From NCBI RefSeq assembly GCF_004801395.1, contig NZ_SSOA01000009.1:124001-188000 (forward strand): 64,000 bases of DNA, read 5' to 3'. The notes beneath the pieces are model-generated. The model was not told the origin of the DNA. It worked only from the letters and a program-made list of their open reading frames with translations, and searched no databases. A program made the position numbers and the translations under genes. Position 1 is the stretch's first letter. Every line of letters begins with the position of its first letter. This DNA is from Gillisella terrae (GTDB taxonomy: Bacteria; Pseudomonadota; Alphaproteobacteria; Rhizobiales; Rhizobiaceae). Shown in pieces: positions 34,448 to 44,019 of this stretch.

Positions 34448-35764
34448 TTAAAGACCAAAGGCATCCTTGAACTGATACCACCACGACCCGATGGTGGAAT
34501 ATTGCGCCCGGAACATGCGACCTCCGGGGAAAGGAATCCACGGCAGTTTGGCAAATTGATCAAATCGGCTGGAATCGGCTCCGCTGATCACTTCGCTCAA
34601 AATCTTGCCAAAAAGATGCGATCCGGTCACGCCATGACCACTATAGCCATGGGCAAAATAGGTGTTTTTGCCAATCCGGCCCATCTGCGGCACGCGCGAA
34701 AACGACAGGGCAAAATTGCCATTCCAGGCATAGTCAATCTTCACGCCCTTCATCTGCGGAAAGACTTTTTCCAGATTGGGGCGCAATTTAGCGCGCACAT
34801 CGGCAGCATCCGTGCCGCCATAGACTGTGCCGCCACCGAAAATCAGGCGATTATCCGCCGACAGGCGGAAATAATCCAGAATATAGCGCACATCTTCAAC
34901 GCACATATCGCTCGGAATCAGCCCTCTCGCCCGCTCCTCGCCCAAAGGCTCAGTGGCCATCATCTGTGTAGAAACCGGCATGACGCGCGACACCAGCTTT
35001 GGCACGACATGGCCCAGATAGGCGTTGCCGCATAGCACCACAGTGTTGGCAACCACCCGCCCCCTGTCTGTGATGATGGCGGGCTTCTCGGCCTCATGAG
35101 TGACCTTGACGGCTGGCGAATGCTCATAAATCACCCCGCCCAGACTTTCAAAGCCTGCGGCCTCACCAAGAGCAAGATTGAGCGGATGCAAATGTCCGCC
35201 GGTGGTGTCGAGCATACCGCCAACATAGGCGTCGGTGTTGACCAGCTTGCGGATCATCTCCTTGTCGAGCAGTTGATGATCGTCCATGCCATGGCTTTTC
35301 CACAGCGCCTTTTTATGCTCCAGCTCTTTCATATGGGCGCTGGTGTAGGCGGCATAGATATTACCGGGCTTCAGGTCACATTGAATATCATATTGGCTGA
35401 CAAGCCGACGAATGATCTTGCCACCTTCCTGAACAAGACTGCCAACAAAAGCCCCGGCCTCCTGACCGTAACGGCGGGTGATGGTATCGAGACTGGCGTT
35501 GAGACCATTGACCAATTGTCCACCGTTGCGGCCCGATGCGCCCCAGCCGATGTGGGCACCTTCAACGACCACCACCTTATAGCCTTTTTCAGCCAGATGA
35601 ATGGCGGTGGAAAGGCCCGAGTAGCCAGCGCCAAGCACGGCCACATCAGCTGTAACCTCGCCTTCCAGCACCTTCGGTGTTCGCTCGATATTGCGCGAGG
35701 CGGCGTAATAGCTGTCGGGGTAGGCACCGTTTCCGGCATAGGATGTTTTTTGTGCGCTCATCAT
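34448..35764 (-). CDS. puuB: Gamma-glutamylputrescine oxidase-like FAD oxidoreductase
   Basis: This 438-residue DAO-family flavoprotein has the FAD-binding motif ADVAVLGAGYSGLSTAIHLA and the PuuB-like GASGRNGGQLVNGLN. In the Puu pathway PuuB oxidises gamma-glutamylputrescine to the aldehyde with ammonia and peroxide release. C-terminal GYSGHGVTGSHLFGK is also typical. The start at 35764 overlaps the puuA stop by 4 bp. The pairing with puuA supports the name, although other gamma-glutamyl amines are possible substrates. The aldehyde and amine steps may use aldehyde dehydrogenase or aminotransferase genes elsewhere. Confidence 0.83.
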   Translation of the reverse strand: MMSAQKTSYAGNGAYPDSYYAASRNIERTPKVLEGEVTADVAVLGAGYSGLSTAIHLAEKGYKVVVVEGAHIGWGASGRNGGQLVNGLNASLDTITRRYGQEAGAFVGSLVQEGGKIIRRLVSQYDIQCDLKPGNIYAAYTSAHMKELEHKKALWKSHGMDDHQLLDKEMIRKLVNTDAYVGGMLDTTGGHLHPLNLALGEAAGFESLGGVIYEHSPAVKVTHEAEKPAIITDRGRVVANTVVLCGNAYLGHVVPKLVSRVMPVSTQMMATEPLGEERARGLIPSDMCVEDVRYILDYFRLSADNRLIFGGGTVYGGTDAADVRAKLRPNLEKVFPQMKGVKIDYAWNGNFALSFSRVPQMGRIGKNTYFAHGYSGHGVTGSHLFGKILSEVISGADSSRFDQFAKLPWIPFPGGRMFRAQYSTIGSWWYQFKDAFGL

Positions 35765-37113
35765 ACAATTTCCAGATAGGCACCGAATTCGAAATCGGTC
35801 ACTTGTTCAGCAAAACCAGCAATTTCCTGACGTTTGCAGGCAATCAGCATGGCGCGAAGCTCGGCATCAAAAATTTCCGGCACGATCGAGCCGTTTTCAA
35901 AGGCTGTCACCGCCGCCCCCCATTCACTTGGAATGCTTGCGCCCCGACCCTGATAGGCGCGGCCCGAGGTTGGCTCGGCGGGCATCCATTTGTTACGAAT
36001 ACCCACCAGCGCCGCCCCCAGAATCGCAGCCATAACCAGATAGGGGTTTGCATCCGCGCCCGCCACGCGATGTTCAATACGTCGGGCCGAGCTTTTGCCG
36101 CCGGGAATACGAATGGCGGCGGTGCGGTTTTCATAACCCCATGAAATCCGGGTCGGCGCATGGGTATCGGGTCGCAGACGACGATAAGAGTTGAAATGCG
36201 GTGCAAACAGCAGCGTGGTTTCTTCCATGCCGCGCAAAAGACCTGCGACCGCATGTTTCATTACGTCCGAACCTTCAGCCGTGCCATCGTCGAAGATATT
36301 CTTGCCATTCGCATCAATAATGCTGAAATGCATGTGCATGCCACTGCCGGAGCGCCCGCCATAGGGCTTGGCCATAAAGGTGGCCGCCAGTCGGTGCTTG
36401 CGGGCGACGCCCTTGATGATGCGCTTCAAAAACAGAGCGTCATCGGCGGCTTTCAGCGGATCGTCAGAATGGAGCAGATTGATTTCAAACTGACCAATGC
36501 CGTTTTCGGCAACCGCCGAATCGGCTGGCACATTCTGACGTTTGCATTCGGCGTAAACGTCCGAGAAAAACTCACCAAAATCATCAAGCTCATCGATCGA
36601 AAGGATGGCGTCGGAGTCCAATCTTTTGCCGGTATAAGGCGAAATCGGCGGTTCGGCGTGATCTGGCTCAGGATCGACGAGATAAAACTCCATCTCGGAT
36701 GCCACAACCGGCCTCAAGCCCAGCTCATGATATTGCCGTACAATCGCGGCCAGCGCCTGCCGGGGATCGGCCAGAAATGGTGTGCCGTCTTCCTTCACCA
36801 ACCACAAAGGCACAACGGCGCTGGGCTTTAGCGTCCAGCCCACTGGCAAGGCACCGCGCCCTGTGGAGGCACAGATACCGTCAATATCGCCATTGGCAAA
36901 CACGTGGGAGCTGCCCACAATATCTTCGCCCCAGATATCAACACCCACAATGGAAAGGGGCATACGAATGCCACCGCTGAGAACCTTCTCGATCTGATCA
37001 ACCGGCACGCGCTTTCCACGCAAAATACCGTTCAAATCACAGACGACTGCCTGCACACTATCAATTGCAGACACATCAATGGCACTGCCGATCGCCTCGA
37101 TATTCGAAGGCAT
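35761..37113 (-). CDS. puuA: Gamma-glutamylputrescine synthetase-like glutamine synthetase
   Basis: This 450-residue member of the glutamine synthetase superfamily should ligate glutamate to putrescine or another amine with ATP. PuuA-type features are VVCDLNGILRGKRVP at the start, EMEFYLVDPEPD, FMAKPYGGRSGSGMHMHFS and RISWGYENRTAAIRIPGG. AGGAG lies 6 nt before the ATG at 37113. It overlaps puuB by 4 bp. A GntR-family gene lies divergent across a 322-bp region filled with dispersed repeats. It is distinct from the GlnT-type enzyme at 53366. Confidence 0.85.
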   Translation of the reverse strand: MPSNIEAIGSAIDVSAIDSVQAVVCDLNGILRGKRVPVDQIEKVLSGGIRMPLSIVGVDIWGEDIVGSSHVFANGDIDGICASTGRGALPVGWTLKPSAVVPLWLVKEDGTPFLADPRQALAAIVRQYHELGLRPVVASEMEFYLVDPEPDHAEPPISPYTGKRLDSDAILSIDELDDFGEFFSDVYAECKRQNVPADSAVAENGIGQFEINLLHSDDPLKAADDALFLKRIIKGVARKHRLAATFMAKPYGGRSGSGMHMHFSIIDANGKNIFDDGTAEGSDVMKHAVAGLLRGMEETTLLFAPHFNSYRRLRPDTHAPTRISWGYENRTAAIRIPGGKSSARRIEHRVAGADANPYLVMAAILGAALVGIRNKWMPAEPTSGRAYQGRGASIPSEWGAAVTAFENGSIVPEIFDAELRAMLIACKRQEIAGFAEQVTDFEFGAYLEIV

Positions 37114-37201
37114 GGGAAACTCCTGTCAGATGAATATCACAAAACAAAACTTGTGATCACATTAATGACTATGGCTGCTATTCATGAAGCCGTCAAGTTG
37201 C

Positions 37202-37308
37202 TACAGCACCTCTCACCAGATATGGCGCACAAAGGACGCTGTAACGCTTTAAATCTGCTGCATAATTTTCACCTTAAATCGATTCCGGTTTAAGGCATTA
37301 TGCAGTAG
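37202..37308 (+). repeat. Two-hairpin dispersed repeat, full copy A
   Basis: This 107-bp unit opens with TACAGCACC and ends ATTATGCAGTAG. It matches 52344-52450 base for base in length, with few substitutions. The first hairpin pairs TACAGC with GCTGTA; the second pairs CTGCATAATT with AATTATGCAG around an inner TTAAATCG/CGGTTTAA stem. In this copy the first inner stem is partly decayed (CTCACCAGATATGGCGCAC). It lies in the puuA-GntR intergenic region. Confidence 0.8.
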
Positions 37309-37318
37309 AGTGCGTTTT

Positions 37319-37360
37319 GGAAAAGTGGTACTCAACTTTTCCGAATAGACAAACGAAAAC
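37319..37360 (+). repeat. GGAAAAGT-type hairpin repeat, copy 2 (diverged)
   Basis: GGAAAAGT and ACTTTTCC form an 8-bp stem around GGTACTCA, followed by GAATAGACAAACGAAAAC. The flanking AGACAAACGAAAAC matches the flank of copy 1 (CAGACAAATGAAAAC). It lies 10 bp after the two-hairpin repeat. Confidence 0.5.
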
Positions 37361-37435
37361 AAAATGCGAGACTTTAGCAGGGCCAATCAGCACCTGATAA
37401 AGGCTACAAACCCGATAACCCGCATCGAGACTGCC

Positions 37436-38128
37436 ATGAGCAAGCCATTTATGATGACCCTTGAGCAAACAGCGGGCATGACCACGCGCGAATATGCCTA
37501 TCGTCGACTGCGCCAGACCATCATGGTCGGCGATATTCGACCCGGCGAAGCGCTGACCATCCGCGGCATCGCCGATGCCATGGACATCAGCCCCACGCCG
37601 GTGCGCGAGGCCCTGCGCCAGCTGAGCTCTGAAGGGGCTTTAAAGGTTCTCGATAACAGACGCATTGTTGTGCCTCACATGACACCTGAGCGCCTCGGCG
37701 AATTGATTGCCCTGCGCTCAACGCTTGAGCAACATGCCGCGCGGCGGGCGGTGGCTCATATCACAGAGAGGCAGATCGACGAACTCGTTGCGCTTGATAA
37801 AGCGCAGGACGAGGCCATCTCGAACAATGATAATGTTGGGGCTCTGGTTCTCAACCAAACTTTTCATCGCACGATCTATCAGGCCCATCCTGATCAGATG
37901 ATTATGCCCATGGTCGAAAGCGTGTGGCTGCAACTGGGACCATTTCTCAGGATCGCCATGGAGCATGTCTCAGAGCTTTACCGGGTCGACCGGCACCAGG
38001 AAGCCATTGAGGCGCTGCGAAAACGCGACGAAAATGCCGTTGCCCAGGCAATCCATGCCGATATTCGCGAAGGCATTGGCGGCTTTGACCGCGAGGCGAT
38101 CTTTAATCTGCTACGCATGTCGGCCTAA
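37436..38128 (+). CDS. GntR-family regulator (FadR/FCD subfamily)
   Basis: This 230-residue regulator has a winged helix domain (TTREYAYRRLRQTIMVGDIRPGEALTIRG-type start; DISPTPVREALRQLSSEG recognition helix) and an all-helical FCD effector domain (LIALRSTLEQHAARRAV, HRTIYQAHPDQMIMPMVESVW, HQEAIEALRKRDENAVAQAI). The ATG at 37436 is preferred; another lies at 37451. It is divergent from puuA-puuB and probably controls them. FCD domains usually bind small carboxylates or amino acid-like ligands. No clear palindromic operator was found in the repeat-filled promoter region. Confidence 0.83.
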   Translation: MSKPFMMTLEQTAGMTTREYAYRRLRQTIMVGDIRPGEALTIRGIADAMDISPTPVREALRQLSSEGALKVLDNRRIVVPHMTPERLGELIALRSTLEQHAARRAVAHITERQIDELVALDKAQDEAISNNDNVGALVLNQTFHRTIYQAHPDQMIMPMVESVWLQLGPFLRIAMEHVSELYRVDRHQEAIEALRKRDENAVAQAIHADIREGIGGFDREAIFNLLRMSA

Positions 38129-38166
38129 AGCCGGTTGCATTGAAGAGGATTCACTGCGACAGGCTT

Positions 38167-38198
38167 TACAGCACCGTGCGTTTTATAAAACGCGCAAG
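38167..38198 (+). repeat. Two-hairpin dispersed repeat, fragment (first hairpin only)
   Basis: TACAGCACCGTGCG followed by TTTTATAAAACGCGCAAGA matches the first half of the 107-bp repeat family and contains the palindrome GCGTTTTATAAAACGC. It lies just before recQ and may overlap its promoter region. Confidence 0.6.
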
Positions 38199-38212
38199 AC
38201 CGACTGCAAATC

Positions 38213-40102
38213 ATGGAGCTTCAACTTTTGATGGACAGCACCCGCATGCGGCAAACGGACAACAGCCTCGATTCTCTGTTTGAAAACGCCAGCGCGCCCA
38301 CCCCGCTCTCCGTCCTACAAAAAATCTACGGCTATCCGTCCTTTCGCGGCAAGCAGGCCGATGTCATTGGCCATGTGGTTTCCGGTGGTGATGCGGTGGT
38401 GCTGTTTCCAACGGGTGCAGGCAAATCGCTGTGCTTTCAAATTCCGGCCCTGTGCCGGGAAGGTGTTGGCATTGTCGTGTCACCCTTGATTGCCTTGATG
38501 CGCGATCAGGTGCAGGCGCTCAAGCAATTGGGCGTGCGGGCGGCGGCCCTGAATTCATCGCTCAGCCGCGAAGAATTTGTCGAGGTGCGCCGGGCCATTG
38601 CCGATGGTGCGCTTGATCTTTTGTATGTTACGCCAGAGCGCATTGTCACCCCCGCCTTCAAGGAGGTGATGGGCAATGCCAGAATTGCCCTGTTTGCCAT
38701 TGATGAAGCCCATTGCGTCTCGCAATGGGGCCATGATTTTCGCCCGGAATATCGCGAGCTTGGGCAACTTGCCGATCACTATCCCGGCGTGCCGCGCATC
38801 GCGCTGACCGCCACCGCCGATCCGCACACCCGTGACGATATTGTCGACAAGCTGGCGCTTCATAGTGCCAGTGTCTTCACCACCTCGTTTGACCGGCCCA
38901 ACATTGCCTATGAGATTGTTGAGCGCGACCAGCCGCGCCAGCAGCTTTTGCGGTTTTTATCGCGCCACAAAGGCTCAAGCGGCATTGTCTATTGCCTGTC
39001 ACGGGCGAAAGTGGAAGACACCGCAGAATGGCTGAATGCACAAGGCATCTATGCCCTGCCCTATCACGCCGGCATGGAGCGCGAGCTGCGCGACCGCAAC
39101 CAGGATGCATTTTTGCGGGAGGAAAACCTCTGCCTTGTGGCAACCGTTGCCTTTGGCATGGGCATTGATAAACCCAATGTGCGCTATGTTGCCCATCTGG
39201 ATTTGCCCGGCTCGGTGGAGGCCTATTATCAGGAAACAGGACGCGCTGGCCGCGACGGCCTGCCATCGGAAGTATGGATGGCCTATGGTATGGCCGATGT
39301 GATCCAGCGCGGGCGCATGATTGATGAAGGCAATTCCAGCACCGATGTCAAACGGGTGGAGCGCGCCAAGCTGAATGCGCTGTTGGCAATTTGTGAAACC
39401 CCCGGCTGCCGCAGGCAAGCCATCCTCGCCCATTTTGGCGAGGCCCATGCGGGCAGTTGCGGCAATTGCGATACCTGCCTCAAGCCCGTGGAAACATGGG
39501 ATGGCACCGATGCTGCCATCAAGGCGCTGGCCGCCATTTATCGCACCGGTCAGCGCTTTGGTGCGGGCCATTTGATCGACGTGTTGATGGGCAATGAAAA
39601 TGAGCGCACCATCCGCTTTGGCCATAGCGATATGCCGGTGTTTGGCGCGGGCAAGGATTTGCCGGTCAAGACCTGGCAATCGGTTTATCGGCAATTGCTG
39701 GCCGCAGGCCTCATCACAGTCAATCACGAAGCCTATGGTGCTTTGACGCTGACTGACGAGGCCCGCACTGTGTTCAAGCGCGAGCGCGAGGTGCGTTTTC
39801 GCAAGGACCGCCCCACCAAGGGCAAGGCGTCGCGAAGTGCCTCGCCCAGCTCTGCCAACGCCAAATCAGCTCTTTCCGAGACGGATATGGCTTTGTTTGA
39901 GGCGCTGCGCGCAAAGCGCATGAGCATTGCCAAAGAGTTGGCCATTCCGCCCTATGTGGTTTTTCCCGACACCACGCTTGTGGCCTTTGCCACCGAGCGG
40001 CCAATGAACAGCAAAGACCTGCTTGGCATTTCCGGTGTTGGCCAATCCAAGCTGGAACGCTATGGCGATGCGTTTTTAGAGGTCATCCATAACCATGAAT
40101 AG
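38213..40102 (+). CDS. recQ: ATP-dependent DNA helicase RecQ
   Basis: This protein of about 629 residues is a superfamily 2 DNA helicase acting in recombination and fork repair. Motif I is [16 protein letters not shown] and motif II with the aromatic-rich loop is [18 protein letters not shown]. The RQC region contains zinc cysteines ([15 protein letters not shown]). A C-terminal HRDC domain is recognisable ([32 protein letters not shown]). Start candidates are 38213, 38231 and 38246, none with an ideal ribosome-binding site; 38213 is kept as the longest. It is unrelated to its metabolic neighbours. Confidence 0.93.
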   Translation: MELQLLMDSTRMRQTDNSLDSLFENASAPTPLSVLQKIYGYPSFRGKQADVIGHVVSGGDAVVLFPTGAGKSLCFQIPALCREGVGIVVSPLIALMRDQVQALKQLGVRAAALNSSLSREEFVEVRRAIADGALDLLYVTPERIVTPAFKEVMGNARIALFAIDEAHCVSQWGHDFRPEYRELGQLADHYPGVPRIALTATADPHTRDDIVDKLALHSASVFTTSFDRPNIAYEIVERDQPRQQLLRFLSRHKGSSGIVYCLSRAKVEDTAEWLNAQGIYALPYHAGMERELRDRNQDAFLREENLCLVATVAFGMGIDKPNVRYVAHLDLPGSVEAYYQETGRAGRDGLPSEVWMAYGMADVIQRGRMIDEGNSSTDVKRVERAKLNALLAICETPGCRRQAILAHFGEAHAGSCGNCDTCLKPVETWDGTDAAIKALAAIYRTGQRFGAGHLIDVLMGNENERTIRFGHSDMPVFGAGKDLPVKTWQSVYRQLLAAGLITVNHEAYGALTLTDEARTVFKREREVRFRKDRPTKGKASRSASPSSANAKSALSETDMALFEALRAKRMSIAKELAIPPYVVFPDTTLVAFATERPMNSKDLLGISGVGQSKLERYGDAFLEVIHNHE

Positions 40103-40112
40103 AAGGCTACCC

Positions 40113-41123
40113 TCACACCTCGAGAATAGCCTTGATGACCCCCGCTTCCGGCTTTGACCATTCCGGCAGCAAAGTCTCAGCGTCTTCAAGACGGCCTCGA
40201 TGGGTGTTGAGCGCCCGCGTTGGCACTTTGCCCGCCTCCATTTGGCGCACAACTTCTGCGAAATCATCCGGCTGGGCATTGCGGCTGGCATAGAGGGTGA
40301 TTTCACGCTTGTGGAAATCGGGATCGGAGAAGGTAATATCCTGACGCACCACGCTGAGCAGCACATAACGCGCACCATGGGCCAGGAAATTGAAGCCGCG
40401 CTGCATCGGGATAGCATTGCCGGTGGCATCCACCACCACATCAAAACCATTGCCATCGGTTTGGCGCAAGGCTTCTGTCTCAGCCTGTTCATCGGCCAAT
40501 AAAATGGCATCAGCACCAAGCTGATCGACGGCAAAGCGCAACCGGTCCTGCCGCGTATCCATCACCGTCACATGCGCGCCACGGGCTTTTGCGAAAATAA
40601 TCGCTGACATGCCAATCGGGCCAGAGCCGGTAATCAGCACCCGATCGGACGCCGTGATATGGCCGCGCTTGACGCCATGGGCACCAATGGCCAAAAACTC
40701 GATCATCGCCGCATCTTCCAGCGGGATATTGCCGGTGGGCACCACATTGGCCGCAGGCACTGAAACATATTCAGCCATGCCGCCATCACAATGCACACCC
40801 AGAACCTGAATGTTGCAGCAGGCGTTGGTCAGGCCCTTGTTGCAAGCATGGCAATGGCCGCAAGACAGATAGGGCACAATATAGACCGGATCGCCAGCCT
40901 TTAACGGACTATCGGCGGGCGCTTCCTCCACCGTGCCCGAAAGCTCATGACCCATCACCCGCGGATATTCCAAAAAGGGATGCTTTCCCGCGAAAATATG
41001 AAAATCCGTGCCACAAATACCAACATGGCGAATGCGCACCAGCACCTCGCCCTCCCGCCGCACCGGCGCGGGGCGCGACACAATCTGCAAACGGCCCGGT
41101 TCTTCGCACAGAAGCGCTTTCAT
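40113..41123 (-). CDS. Zinc-dependent alcohol dehydrogenase (sugar-acid type)
   Basis: This 336-residue medium-chain dehydrogenase has the catalytic zinc site GICGTDFHIFAG and GHELSG, the structural zinc cysteines (CGHCHACNKGLTNAC), and the nucleotide-binding motif VLITGSGPIGMSA. It most resembles the L-idonate/L-galactonate 5-dehydrogenase (YjjN/RspB-like) group, which oxidises sugar acids with NAD+. It is convergent with recQ, 10 bp apart, and stands alone on its strand. The LacI regulator at 41856 is not adjacent in the same unit. Substrate not determined. Confidence 0.82.
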   Translation of the reverse strand: MKALLCEEPGRLQIVSRPAPVRREGEVLVRIRHVGICGTDFHIFAGKHPFLEYPRVMGHELSGTVEEAPADSPLKAGDPVYIVPYLSCGHCHACNKGLTNACCNIQVLGVHCDGGMAEYVSVPAANVVPTGNIPLEDAAMIEFLAIGAHGVKRGHITASDRVLITGSGPIGMSAIIFAKARGAHVTVMDTRQDRLRFAVDQLGADAILLADEQAETEALRQTDGNGFDVVVDATGNAIPMQRGFNFLAHGARYVLLSVVRQDITFSDPDFHKREITLYASRNAQPDDFAEVVRQMEAGKVPTRALNTHRGRLEDAETLLPEWSKPEAGVIKAILEV

Positions 41124-41368
41124 GATGTTTCCTCAAAGACTTGGTCATACAATCTGCTATGCCAAAAGCCGCCAGTTTTGGCGCGCCAATTTTCGCACAC
41201 ATGAGCGCTTCATTTACACGAATGGGCTTTTGTTCTTTTTGGGTAAAAGACCTTAAGCCTGAAAGCAATTTGTTTTTTATATAAAAAAATCACATTAAAA
41301 AACAGGCAACTCGCCGCACTGCTGCTCGGAAAACATCCGCCCAACTAGGACGCATCGATGAAATGCAG

Positions 41369-41602
41369 TTATGACGCGCTTTTCATCGCTGCCCGCAGCG
41401 CGTCGTTGATGCGATCTTGCCAGCCCGGTCCGTCTTCTTGAAAATGCGCAAGCACATCACTATCGATCCGAATGGAAACCATTTCCCTGGCATTGGGAAT
41501 GGCAGGTTTTTCCACCGCTGGCGCTGCTGCCTTTTTTGCGGGCTTAAACAAGGCTTCCGCCGCATCCATTGGATTAACGGGTCGCCGGGGTGTCTGTGCC
41601 AT
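41369..41602 (-). CDS. BrnA-like antitoxin-family protein (no BrnT partner seen)
   Basis: This 77-residue protein ends VSIRIDSDVLAHFQEDGPGW plus QDRINDALRAAM, which is the ribbon-helix-helix dimerisation motif of the BrnA antitoxin family. The N-terminal half is Ala/Lys/Pro-rich linker. AAAGGATCTGAAC precedes the ATG at 41602; a longer start at 41632 lacks support. BrnA normally follows brnT, but I see no BrnT-like toxin on either side (41124-41368 and 41603-41855 hold no such gene). It may be an orphan DNA-binding protein. Confidence 0.65.
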   Translation of the reverse strand: MAQTPRRPVNPMDAAEALFKPAKKAAAPAVEKPAIPNAREMVSIRIDSDVLAHFQEDGPGWQDRINDALRAAMKSAS

Positions 41603-41855
41603 GTTCAGATCCTTTACCACGTGAGAGCTCATGGGTCAGCGTGTTATCACACATGGCACACAGTCACATCTCAAACCTGCTGCATAACGACTGCATAATT
41701 CCTCTGATCATCACCACAGAAATATTATGCACATAAGTGCAAGCCAGTCATCGCACTGTCATCGAAAGCCATTATCCCACTCGTCGGGTTACGGACAGAA
41801 GAAAGCACAAGATGGCACATGTACTGGAGGCGGCCGGCTTCGGCTTTGAAACCCC

Positions 41856-42899
41856 ATGACACCGCAGACGCCCGGCAAAAACCCGCGAAAAACACCAGAA
41901 AGAACCATTGCCAGTGCCGCCGAGGTTGCCAAACTCGCAGGCGTTTCGCGCTCCGCTGTCTCCCGAACATTTACGCCCGGTGCCTCGGTCTCAAAACAGA
42001 CCCGCGCCCGCGTTTTGGCGGCAGCGGAAGCCCTGAGCTATCACGTCAATCATCTGGCGCGCGGTCTCAGCCAAGAAAAGAGCCGCCCGGTCTGCATTTT
42101 GGGGGCTGATCTCAAAGCGCCCTATCCGGCAAGCCTGCTGGATGCCCTCACGCAAAGGCTGCAACTGGCAGGGCGCGCTGTGATGGTGATCAACACCTCA
42201 GACGGCGAGGCCAATGCCGATGACGCCCTCCGGCAAACGCTGAATTACCGGGCCTCCGCCACCATTGTTCTGTCTGGCACGCCGCCCTCGTCTTTGGTGG
42301 AAACCTGCGTCAAAAGCGGCCAGCATGTCATCCTGATCAACCGGGCGGAACAATTGGACGGTGCAGACCACATCACAATTGATTATGCTGCGGCCATGAA
42401 TGATGCACACCATATGCTCAGTCGGGCGGGGTGCACGCGCATGGCCATCGTATCATCCACCCTAGCATCGCCCAGCCTCATTGCCCGCGAACAGCTGTTC
42501 ATGGCGGCGGCAGAACGGGCTGGCCACATCTGCACCCTGACGCGCATCGGACCAACCAGTTACCGCACCGGAGCGGAAGCAGCCCGACAATTGCTGGCGG
42601 TGCGGGATCGCCCAGAGGGCATATTTTGCGTCACGGACCTGATTGCCTGCGGCTTCATGGATGCAGCCCGCCAGGAATTCGGCTTGAGGATACCACAAGA
42701 CATGTGCGTGGTCGGCTTTGAAGATATTGAGATGGCCAGCTGGCTTGGCTATCGGTTGACCACCTTTGCTCAACCGATGACGCGAATAGTCGATGCCATT
42801 GCTGATCTGCTGGAACATGCCGGTGAAGACGTAGGTGAACGTCAGAGCCTGATTTTAGGTGCTGCACCCGTGTGGCGCAACAGCGTGCGCCCCGCCTGA
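41856..42899 (+). CDS. LacI-family transcriptional regulator
   Basis: This 347-residue regulator has an unusual 18-residue N-terminal tail before the helix-turn-helix (SAAEVAKLAGVSRSAVSRTF, residues 20-39). The hinge region is ALSYHVNHLARGLSQEKSR. The effector domain ends with VVGFEDIEMASWLGYRLTT. It converges on the transporter operon and is separated from it by a hairpin. It has no divergent partner other than the small BrnA-like gene, so its targets are unclear. The alcohol dehydrogenase at 40113 is one possibility. Confidence 0.83.
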   Translation: MTPQTPGKNPRKTPERTIASAAEVAKLAGVSRSAVSRTFTPGASVSKQTRARVLAAAEALSYHVNHLARGLSQEKSRPVCILGADLKAPYPASLLDALTQRLQLAGRAVMVINTSDGEANADDALRQTLNYRASATIVLSGTPPSSLVETCVKSGQHVILINRAEQLDGADHITIDYAAAMNDAHHMLSRAGCTRMAIVSSTLASPSLIAREQLFMAAAERAGHICTLTRIGPTSYRTGAEAARQLLAVRDRPEGIFCVTDLIACGFMDAARQEFGLRIPQDMCVVGFEDIEMASWLGYRLTTFAQPMTRIVDAIADLLEHAGEDVGERQSLILGAAPVWRNSVRPA

Positions 42900-42917
42900 A
42901 AGGTTTCAGACGGGGCG
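42888..42917. terminator. Bidirectional terminator-like hairpin
   Basis: CGCCCCGCCTGAAA and TTTCAGACGGGGCG form a 14-bp stem with one mismatch and a 2-base centre. It lies at the end of the LacI gene and 20 bp from the convergent ATPase gene end. There is only a mixed C/T tract after it on the plus strand. Confidence 0.5.
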
Positions 42918-42936
42918 AGCCTAACCTTCTTCTCGC

Positions 42937-44019
42937 TCAACAGAATACTTGAGCAGACGCCGGATCAAACGCAAGGTGAACAAGATCGCCGCGCGCAAGG
43001 CCCGCAATCGCTTCATGGCCGAATGGCAGTCGCACGGCCAAGGACTCGCCCGAGCCGGTATGGGCGGCCACATGCACGTTGCTGCCAAGGAAGGTGATAT
43101 CGCTGACGGTGGCCTGAAAACCATTGGCTGTGCTGGATGGCTTGCGGCTGAGCTGTAGCCGCTCCGGGCGCAACATCAAGGCCGCTTTTTTGCCGGGAGC
43201 AGCATCACCATGCATGGGAACATGCTCGATAACCGTATCCCGGCCCAGCGACACCGTCGCCCGACCATCTGACGCTGAGAGGAGATCGCAGGCGATAAAA
43301 TCGCTATCGCCAATGAATTCCGCGACAAAACGGGTGGCGGGATGAGCGTAGAGCTCCGGCCCGGTGCCAATCTGGTCGATAACCCCTTTGGAAAAGACGG
43401 CGATCCGATCCGAAAGCCGCAAAGCCTCTTCCTGATCATGGGTGACGTAGAGGATGGTTACTTCCGTCTGCTGGTGAATGCGGCGGATTTCGTACTGAAT
43501 TTCTTCACGCAGCTTTTTATCCAGAGCGGACAGTGGCTCATCCATCAACAGCACTGGCGGATCATAGGCAAGGGCGCGCGCCAGCGCCACGCGCTGCTGC
43601 TGGCCACCCGACATTTGCACCGGCTTTCTATCTTCAAAACCCTCAAGGCGAACAAGCCGCAGCATCTCTTTGACCTTGGCATCAATGTCGGCCTTGCTGC
43701 GTCCGCGCACTTTCAGCGGAAAGGCAATGTTTTCGCCCACGGAAAGATGCGGAAACAGCGTATAACGCTGGAACACCATGCCGATGTTGCGCTTGTGCGA
43801 TGGTGTGGACAGCAGGCTCTCGCCGTTCAGCAGGATATCGCCCGCTGTCGGTTGCTCAAAGCCTGCGAGAATATAAAGCGTGGTGCTTTTGCCCGAACCC
43901 GACGGCCCCAGAAAGGTCATGAACTCGCCCGGCTGCACATTGAGATTGACGTCCTGAACGGCAACAACAGGGCCGTAATATTTGCGGATACCGCGAATTT
44001 GCAGGAGCGGCTGGGTCAT
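42937..44019 (-). CDS. PotA-like ABC transporter ATP-binding protein (flavin-monooxygenase operon)
   Basis: This 360-residue ATPase has Walker A GPSGSGKST, Q-loop VFQRYTLFPHLS, signature MSGGQQQRVALARA, Walker B VLLMDEPLSALDKKL and H-loop THDQEEALRLSDR. A C-terminal TOBE domain begins near residue 240. The ATG at 44019 (MTQPLLQIRGIRKYYG) overlaps the permease stop by 4 bp; the frame continues upstream inside the permease gene but that extension is not protein-like. It is the last gene of a nine-gene operon. Confidence 0.9.
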   Translation of the reverse strand: MTQPLLQIRGIRKYYGPVVAVQDVNLNVQPGEFMTFLGPSGSGKSTTLYILAGFEQPTAGDILLNGESLLSTPSHKRNIGMVFQRYTLFPHLSVGENIAFPLKVRGRSKADIDAKVKEMLRLVRLEGFEDRKPVQMSGGQQQRVALARALAYDPPVLLMDEPLSALDKKLREEIQYEIRRIHQQTEVTILYVTHDQEEALRLSDRIAVFSKGVIDQIGTGPELYAHPATRFVAEFIGDSDFIACDLLSASDGRATVSLGRDTVIEHVPMHGDAAPGKKAALMLRPERLQLSRKPSSTANGFQATVSDITFLGSNVHVAAHTGSGESLAVRLPFGHEAIAGLARGDLVHLAFDPASAQVFC

